From positions 2,821,001 through 2,885,000 of the forward strand of contig NZ_CP139482.1 of NCBI RefSeq assembly GCF_041222825.1: DNA of 64,000 bases. Direction: 5' to 3'. Position 1 is the first letter of the stretch. Every line of letters begins with the position of its first letter. This DNA is from Candidatus Thalassolituus haligoni. Its GTDB lineage: Bacteria > Pseudomonadota > Gammaproteobacteria > Pseudomonadales > Oceanobacteraceae. Position numbers and translations under genes: made by a program. This document shows, piece by piece, positions 56,349 to 64,000 of this stretch. The notes under the pieces were generated by a model. It did not search any database. It saw nothing but the letters and a program-made list of their open reading frames with translations, and had not been told where the DNA came from.

Positions 56349-58562
56349 CTACTCAGCCACCTGAATATGAAAGCAATGATGAATATTCGGACGACGTGAA
56401 TAATCAAAAGGAACAGACCATTTACTGACATTGCGGATGCTGAGCCCACTCAACGCTTCTTCCTCGATGGCAAACTTGCGCAGATTGGTCGAAAAGATCA
56501 ACGTTCCCCCCGGCTTAAGGCAAGCAACCGCCTGCTGAATCAACAGCACATGATCACGCTGGATATCCAGCACCCCTTCCATCCGTTTGGAGTTGGAGAA
56601 GGTCGGTGGATCCATGAAAATCAAGTCATACTGTTGTGAGCAGTCTGCCAGCCATTGCAGCGCATCAGCCTGCACAAATTCGTGTTTACTGGTATCAATG
56701 CCATTCAGATCGAAATTTTCCCGCCCCCAACCCAGATAGGTACGCGACATATCCACACTGGTGCACACAGCACCGGCTTCTGCAGCATGAACACTGGCAG
56801 TCGCGGTGTAACAGAACAGGTTCAGGAACGACATACCTGGCTGTGCTACAGCCCGCTTGGCTATTTCCAGACGGGTCGGGCGATGATCCAGAAACAGACC
56901 GGTATCGAGATAATCTTTCAGGTTCACCCAGACTTGCACTCGACCTTCCATGGTCGGAAAACGGTGCCGAATCAGGCCATCACTGGAACGTTTTTCATAC
57001 TGCCGTTTGCCACTTTGACGTTCACGACGCTTGAGCACAATATGGTCAGCAGGAATACCTGTGACTTCAGGCAGCACCGCCAGCACATCCAGTAACCGTC
57101 GCTCGGCCTTAGCTTCCTCAATCGTTTTCGGTGGTACATATTCCTGTACATGTAACCATTCAGCTCCGCTCTGGCTAGTACCCTGCGGACCGGACACTTT
57201 GGCAGCATCAATGTACCAGTCGATGGCTACGGCGTATTCCGGCAAATCCTGATCGTACACCCGATAGGAGGATACCGACTCCCGTTTGGCCCATTTCTGT
57301 ACCGGCTTGAGGTTTTTCTTCAGGCGATTGGCAAAGGCTTCCACCGGGCCACGAATCATCGACATTTTGGGGAGAGATGAGCGCTCATCGGCAGCGCCGA
57401 ACACCAACAGCTTGGTTTCGATCTGGCCATTAACCAAATTATATTGCTTATCTAACGGTCGTCTTATAACCCGTGAAAGATCGGTATTAGCGGTGAATAC
57501 CGCGAGTTTCCATTCCGGCATTTGCATGGTGGCATCGTGGAATTGCTGATACAGAGAAGCCAGTTGCGGCAACTCACTCAGACGTTCACCGTAAGGCGGG
57601 TTACAAATCACCATCCCCCCTTCTTCAATCACATCCTTGCTTACCCGTAACTGATCAATCGAACGATGCTCCAGATGAATATGAGCAGCCAGCCCAGAAC
57701 GTGACAGGTTGGCCGTCGCCGCTTCCAACTGTCTGGCATCGATATCGAATCCATAAAAACGGCTGTTCATGGCCTCCAATCCAGCAGTACGCCGTAATCG
57801 TGCTTCATCGACCAGTGACAGCCACAGCTTGCGGTCGTGGCCGCGCCAGTGCTCAAAGCCATGCTGCTGACGATTCAGGCCAGGCGCAATATCTGCTGCC
57901 ATCAATCCGGCCTCGATCAACAAGGTGCCCGAGCCGCACATGGGATCAACCAAGTGTTTGCCTGCCGCCGCCAGAGCTGGCCAACCGGCCCGTACCAGCA
58001 ATGCTGCTGCCAGGGTTTCTTTTAACGGTGCCAGGCCAGGCTGCAAACGGTAACCACGGCGATGCATACCTGAACCACTAAAGTTGTAATATAAGGCCAG
58101 TTTGCCTTTACGCAGCTGAGCTTCAATCCTCACATCAGCGTTTTTATCCACGTTGGGACGGGTGCCAGTATCCAGACGAAAGCGGTCAACAATGGCGTCC
58201 TTGATTTTCTGGGCACCAAACTGGGTGTTATTAATGAAATCCGTTCGGCCATGGAAGTCGATTCTGAAGGTCGATGACGGCGAAAAAACTTGCGTCCAAT
58301 CAACTTGGCGCGTTTCTTCATATACTTGGTCGACATTGCTAACCTGACTTTCATGCACTGGTAACAGTATTCGGCTAGCCAGTCGAGACCATAAACAAAC
58401 TCGATAAGCCGTCTCCAGATCTGCTTTCCAATGCACCCCCAGATGGGTTTCTCGCTCCACCTCCCCACCCAACTCATTGATTTCATTGGATAAGATGGAT
58501 TCAATTCCTTTACTGCAACTGGCCAGCCAGTGATAGATGGTAGATGAGTCTAAATTTTGCAT
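56349..58562 (-). CDS. rlmL: 23S rRNA methyltransferase RlmKL (bifunctional)
   Basis: 737-residue fusion of RlmL (m2G2445) and RlmK (m7G2069). A THUMP domain lies near 45-155, the first methyltransferase follows with the ICNPPYGERL motif, and the second ends with FMDPPTFSNSKRM. The start is MQNLDSSTIYHWLASCSKGIE, a family start. Complete. Confidence 0.94.
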   Translation of the reverse strand: MQNLDSSTIYHWLASCSKGIESILSNEINELGGEVERETHLGVHWKADLETAYRVCLWSRLASRILLPVHESQVSNVDQVYEETRQVDWTQVFSPSSTFRIDFHGRTDFINNTQFGAQKIKDAIVDRFRLDTGTRPNVDKNADVRIEAQLRKGKLALYYNFSGSGMHRRGYRLQPGLAPLKETLAAALLVRAGWPALAAAGKHLVDPMCGSGTLLIEAGLMAADIAPGLNRQQHGFEHWRGHDRKLWLSLVDEARLRRTAGLEAMNSRFYGFDIDARQLEAATANLSRSGLAAHIHLEHRSIDQLRVSKDVIEEGGMVICNPPYGERLSELPQLASLYQQFHDATMQMPEWKLAVFTANTDLSRVIRRPLDKQYNLVNGQIETKLLVFGAADERSSLPKMSMIRGPVEAFANRLKKNLKPVQKWAKRESVSSYRVYDQDLPEYAVAIDWYIDAAKVSGPQGTSQSGAEWLHVQEYVPPKTIEEAKAERRLLDVLAVLPEVTGIPADHIVLKRRERQSGKRQYEKRSSDGLIRHRFPTMEGRVQVWVNLKDYLDTGLFLDHRPTRLEIAKRAVAQPGMSFLNLFCYTATASVHAAEAGAVCTSVDMSRTYLGWGRENFDLNGIDTSKHEFVQADALQWLADCSQQYDLIFMDPPTFSNSKRMEGVLDIQRDHVLLIQQAVACLKPGGTLIFSTNLRKFAIEEEALSGLSIRNVSKWSVPFDYSRRPNIHHCFHIQVAE

Positions 58563-58740
58563 AGTCAGGTTGGCCTATTCTTTCAAATAGCGTATAGCTA
58601 CAAGAGGTTGTCATTTTATAGAAATAAATTCGTTAACAGACCGACCGTCAACGCGCTACAACTGTAGATGTCGCTGAGGGGGATCGTCTTGAACTGAACG
58701 ACCAGCAGCGATATTTGTTTAATAAGCGAGGATGCATCGT

Positions 58741-58938
58741 ATGAAAAAACAGAAACGCGATCTGCAAGAACGAGCTTTTTCCCGCGGCTATCGTGCCGGT
58801 ATTGAACGTCGATCCAAAGATCTGGCTCCGCCAGAAGGAGCGATGAGGGATGCCTGGTTGTCCGGTTGGCGCTCTGGTCGCTCAGATCACTGGGATGGTT
58901 ATACAGGCGTTTCTGGTATTCATCGTATGGTCGTTTGA
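58741..58938 (+). CDS. rmf: Ribosome modulation factor
   Basis: 65 residues from ATG 58741; a second ATG three codons earlier is an alternative. KKQKRDLQERAFSRGYRAGI is the family start, as in E. coli Rmf, which dimerises 70S ribosomes into inactive 100S particles in stationary phase. The chain is longer at the C-terminus than in E. coli. It stands alone, divergent from rlmKL. Confidence 0.9.
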   Translation: MKKQKRDLQERAFSRGYRAGIERRSKDLAPPEGAMRDAWLSGWRSGRSDHWDGYTGVSGIHRMVV

Positions 58939-59010
58939 CCACTTAACACCCCGAATTCCTGGCCATATGTGGCCCACCCTTTTATCCTAAGCCTCCTCAC
59001 CAGGGAGGTC

Positions 59011-59037
59011 AGGCCCCGCAAGCGGGGCCTTCTTTTT
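59011..59037 (+). terminator. Terminator after rmf
   Basis: AGGCCCCGC-AA-GCGGGGCCT followed by TCTTTTT. It ends the rmf transcript before the convergent pyrD. Confidence 0.8.
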
Positions 59038-59082
59038 CCGGACAACCTCTACAGGCTATTTACTAGGTACCTGAAAACAAGT

Positions 59083-60105
59083 CTAACGATTGTTCGCTAC
59101 TGCCTCAACGGCTTCACGAATCAACTCTGGACCACGATAAATAAAGCCACTGTAAATCTGCACCAGCTGGGCACCCGCTTTAATCTTGTCAATGGCACCT
59201 GCGCCATCGGTAATACCACCAACACCAATCACTGGAATACGACCAGCAAGTGCTTTAGTCAGATTCTCCAGCACTTCGGTGGCTTTTTCTTCCAGCGGAG
59301 CACCACTCAATCCACCTTGCTCGTTGGAGTGTCTACAACCTTCAACACCGGTACGATCCAAAGTGGTGTTGGTGGCAATCACACCATCCATACCACAATC
59401 CACTAATGCGTTTGCGACCAGTGCCACTTCGTCGGTATTCATGTCTGGTGCAATTTTGACAAAGATTGGCTTGTAACCAAAGGATTCTGCCAACGCCGTT
59501 TGCTTCACTTTGAGCGGCTGCAGCAGTTCTTTCAAGGCATCACCATACTGTAAGGTCCGAAGCCCAGGTGTATTGGGAGAGGAAATATTCACAGTAATAT
59601 AAGAGGCGTACGGATACACTTTTTCCAGACAGATCAGATAATCATCGACTGCATTTTCTACTGGCGTATCAAAGTTTTTGCCGATATTGATACCCAGTAT
59701 CCCGCGGTAACGGGCAGCCTTGACCCGTTCAATCAGGTAATCCACGCCTTTGTTGTTAAATCCCATACGGTTAATGATCGCCTGACGCTCGGGTATACGG
59801 AACAGGCGAGGCTGTAAATTTCCAGGTTGCGAGCGAGGAGTGGTCGTACCAATCTCAATAAAACCAAAGCCAAGTCGCGCCAAGGCATCAATATAATCGC
59901 CATTTTTGTCCAGGCCTGCGGCCAAACCAACCGGATTAGGAAATTCAATACCCGCCACGGTAACAGGTTCATCCTTCACTTCTGGCACTAACCACGACAA
60001 TATTCGTAGTCTCTCGGCCGCGCCCAGTAAATCCAGACTGAGTTCGTGAGCGGTTTCAGCACTAAGACTGAACAATAATGGGCGGAAGGTGCTGTACCAA
60101 TCCAT
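59083..60105 (-). CDS. pyrD: Dihydroorotate dehydrogenase (quinone)
   Basis: Class 2 membrane-associated enzyme of pyrimidine synthesis, 340 residues. The start [21 protein letters not shown] fits the family N-terminal helix; ACGAGG lies upstream of this ATG, so it is chosen over 60123. [21 protein letters not shown] with the catalytic serine, and [12 protein letters not shown] near the end are conserved. Confidence 0.95.
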   Translation of the reverse strand: MDWYSTFRPLLFSLSAETAHELSLDLLGAAERLRILSWLVPEVKDEPVTVAGIEFPNPVGLAAGLDKNGDYIDALARLGFGFIEIGTTTPRSQPGNLQPRLFRIPERQAIINRMGFNNKGVDYLIERVKAARYRGILGINIGKNFDTPVENAVDDYLICLEKVYPYASYITVNISSPNTPGLRTLQYGDALKELLQPLKVKQTALAESFGYKPIFVKIAPDMNTDEVALVANALVDCGMDGVIATNTTLDRTGVEGCRHSNEQGGLSGAPLEEKATEVLENLTKALAGRIPVIGVGGITDGAGAIDKIKAGAQLVQIYSGFIYRGPELIREAVEAVANNR

Positions 60106-60207
60106 ATAAAACCTCGTAGACAAATCTCAACGCGAGTCAAAACCAAGCCGCCAGCCGCTTTGGATAACGGATCAGGGCTTCCCTGAGAAGTTGGTAAATG
60201 GGCGTAA

Positions 60208-60435
60208 TTATACGCCAGGCAGCTCGACAATGCGCTGGAACTTGCCTTCGTCATCCGTATCAATAGCAAACTGACCGTGAATACCATCATGGCGAATCAC
60301 ATGGCGCAGCACACCGGCAGGAAAACGTATCATTCGACCATCCAAAGCTCGTGCTTGTACCACATGGACAGAACCCGAGTAGTATCGCTGATAATCATCA
60401 GCAGAGAGATGAAGGTCTAATACAATTCTTGGCAT
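60208..60435 (-). CDS. DUF2835 family protein
   Basis: 75 residues from ATG 60435 (an ATG 9 bases upstream is an alternative). It matches the small DUF2835 proteins found mainly in marine gammaproteobacteria: ARALDGRMIRFPAGVLRHVI, then a Gly-x-Phe-Ala-Ile stretch. Function unknown. It is just upstream of pyrD on the same strand. Confidence 0.8.
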   Translation of the reverse strand: MPRIVLDLHLSADDYQRYYSGSVHVVQARALDGRMIRFPAGVLRHVIRHDGIHGQFAIDTDDEGKFQRIVELPGV

Positions 60436-60524
60436 AAAATACAACAGCCGACAGATAGGATTAAAGAATGTAATACTACTTAAAATAGAGTAAACGACAA
60501 ACTGGGGATTTTGAATTGCCAGGG

Positions 60525-60760
60525 GGGCGTTCTCAATGATTAAACCGAGCCGGCTGAGAGCCAGCTAGTTTCAGAACAAGGCATGAGGAGCGCGGTTTAG
60601 CGAGCTAAACAAGTGACGAATAACGCCGTACTGGACGCCTCAGCCCGAAGGGTCAGGGTCAATATCCCGCCATACGGTATTATTGGACTTGAAAAGGACG
60701 CGTCATTCTCGGCGTCCAACGCCTTGCCTTACAGGCCGTGTCAAATAATTGAGAATGCCC
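60525..60760. mobile_element. Noncoding element with 17-bp imperfect terminal repeats (MITE-like)
   Basis: GGGCGTTCTCAATGATT at 60525-60541 pairs inversely with AATAATTGAGAATGCCC at 60744-60760 (15 of 17 match). The interior has no gene. The left end shares GGGGGCG-TTCTCAATGAT-like sequence with 48422. No target duplication is seen. The rest of 60436-60774 holds no feature. Confidence 0.55.
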
Positions 60761-60774
60761 ACTAGGCATTCGAC

Positions 60775-61452
60775 CTATAAGACCCAGTTAATAGGCAGCT
60801 GCCCTTGCTGACTCAGATACTGATTGATCGTCGAAAACTGTCTCTGACCAAAAAATCCCCGATGTGCGGATAGCGGTGATGGATGCACTGATTTCAACAC
60901 CAGATGTTTATTCTGATCAATCATGGCACCTTTCTTCTGCGCATAACTACCCCAAAGTACAAATACCAGTCCCTCGCGCCGTTCATTCAGTATTCGAATG
61001 GCTGCATCGGTAAACTGCTCCCAGCCTTTTTTCTGATGAGAGCCAGCACTGGCTTGCTCAACCGTCAGAGTGGCATTCAACAACAAAACACCCTGATCTG
61101 CCCAAGGTGTCAAATCACCGCTGCCACTCATCGGAATGCCGAGGTCGGCCTCGACCTCTTTGAAAATATTCACCAGTGACGGTGGTAAACGAATACCGTT
61201 TTGTACCGAAAAGCTCAGACCATGGGCCTGGCCGGGGCCATGGTAAGGATCCTGTCCGATAATCACCACGCGTACTTGATCAAATGGAGTGTGATTAAAC
61301 GCATTAAAAATAAGCGGTCCCGGCGGGTAGATGATTTTTCCAGCAGCTTTTTCTGCTTTTAAAAACACCCGTAACTGTCGCATATAAGGTTGCTCCAGCT
61401 CATCGCCGAGAACCTGCTGCCAGGATGGGTGAAGGGCGCCAGCTTTAGGCAT
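60775..61452 (-). CDS. ung: Uracil-DNA glycosylase
   Basis: 225-residue family 1 enzyme removing uracil from DNA. The water-activating loop [18 protein letters not shown] with its Asp and the DNA-binding [13 protein letters not shown] segment are intact. TWRTPKPGLTP-like variation is not relevant; the start is [18 protein letters not shown]. Complete. Confidence 0.95.
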   Translation of the reverse strand: MPKAGALHPSWQQVLGDELEQPYMRQLRVFLKAEKAAGKIIYPPGPLIFNAFNHTPFDQVRVVIIGQDPYHGPGQAHGLSFSVQNGIRLPPSLVNIFKEVEADLGIPMSGSGDLTPWADQGVLLLNATLTVEQASAGSHQKKGWEQFTDAAIRILNERREGLVFVLWGSYAQKKGAMIDQNKHLVLKSVHPSPLSAHRGFFGQRQFSTINQYLSQQGQLPINWVL

Positions 61453-61620
61453 AAAAAGCCTTATATCAAAAAAGAATCAGGCCCCAAATTATAGCCTGCT
61501 CCTATCGACAAACCCAGTCCCGTGATAAAAAACCAGCGCCGATAGAGATTACTTCATTCAGTAACAATCTTGGGCAAGTATCCTGACATCAAAAAGCGAC
61601 TTTCAGTAAGGCATAACGTA

Positions 61621-61656
61621 AAAAACCCCGCCCTGCAGCGCAGGACGGGGTGTTCT
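61621..61656 (-). terminator. Terminator of the rRNA operon
   Basis: On the minus strand ACCCCGTCCTGCGCTGCAGG-type hairpin (arms 61626-61636 and 61642-61652) is followed by a T-run. It lies just after the 5S gene. Confidence 0.85.
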
Positions 61657-61664
61657 ATTTAAGA

Positions 61665-61781
61665 GCTTGACGATGACCTACTCTCACATGGGGAGACCCC
61701 ACACTACCATCGGCGATGCTGCGTTTCACTTCTGAGTTCGGGATGGATTCAGGTGGTTCCACAGCTCTATTGTCGTCAAGC
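61665..61781 (-). rRNA. rrf: 5S ribosomal RNA
   Basis: The strand runs toward lower coordinates. The ends GCTTGAC/GTCAAGC pair, and the interior includes CCGAACTCAGAAGTGAAACG and GCCGATGGTAGTGTGGGG. Length is about 117 bases; exact ends are estimated from the closing helix. Confidence 0.92.
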
Positions 61782-61940
61782 AAACTGTTATGGTGTTGTC
61801 TGTCTGAAGGGGATCGGTCGATCGACCCGGCAGAGTTTCACCAAATAGGGTTGGATACATGAGTTTTTTGAGAGATTCTTTGTAGAGGCAGCAGTTGCCT
61901 GGTGTTTCCGTCTGTTATAACAGCCCGGTTTGGGTGTTAT

Positions 61941-64000
<2,060 letters not shown>

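Overview
This is a chromosomal stretch of a gammaproteobacterium. The gene set points to a marine Oceanospirillales-like organism: a complete rsx/rnf operon, Rmf, RlmKL, PurE/PurK, YaaA, YajG, DUF2058 and DUF2835 proteins, a PilU-type ATPase and an rRNA operon. Species cannot be told from the sequence alone. Coding density is ordinary, with no prophage, CRISPR array or intact insertion sequence. The noncoding oddities are a few inverted-repeat elements.

Layout. 1-6567: left-edge gene fragment, then rsxABCDGE. 6568-11252: polar amino acid ABC transporter (aapJQMP type). 11506-14788: YghU-like glutathione enzyme and YgiQ radical SAM protein, convergent. 15144-27732: nitrate assimilation region, with nasT-nasS, a structured leader, nrtA-nrtB, an nrtC/D ATPase gene broken by an in-frame TAA, a porin, a PP2C/Ser-Thr kinase fusion, narK and a NirB-like FAD oxidoreductase. 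27859-30786: Nif11-domain small protein, second porin, YajG lipoprotein. 30788-38483: housekeeping genes (yaaA, purE, purK, DUF2058, ybjQ, TauE/SafE, glutaredoxin, riboflavin synthase, patatin, sirtuin). 38641-45612: RND efflux pair and a large lipoprotein with a collagen-like start. 45868-51660: YRG-motif protein, ferredoxin/reductase/globin fusion, AlkC-like protein, phosphoglucomutase. 51716-55898: cowN, a CooA-like Crp/Fnr regulator, pilU, an ABM-domain protein and an ammonium transporter. 56349-61452: rlmKL, rmf, pyrD, DUF2835 protein, ung. 61665-64000: 5S and partial 23S rRNA on the minus strand.

How it fits together. Nitrogen is the theme. Ammonium uptake (amt) and the nitrate genes carry sigma-54-like promoters (GG-N10-GC), and two of them carry matching dyads of the type GCACC-N5-TGTGC, as expected for NtrC control. 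The nrtA and NirB-like genes also have leaders in which a hairpin with a hexaloop having A at position 1 and G at position 4 precedes an intrinsic terminator. This is the layout expected for antitermination by NasT, whose gene lies just upstream with its partner nasS. So low nitrogen would start transcription and nitrate would let it continue.

The most striking system is the cooA-like/cowN pair at 51716-52851. CowN lets nitrogenase work in carbon monoxide. The regulator upstream aligns with the CO sensor CooA, including the haem-ligand histidine and the recognition helix, and a perfect TGTCA-N6-TGACA dyad sits between the two genes. With the Nif11 protein this suggests a diazotroph, or a lineage that was one, although no nif structural gene is in the window.
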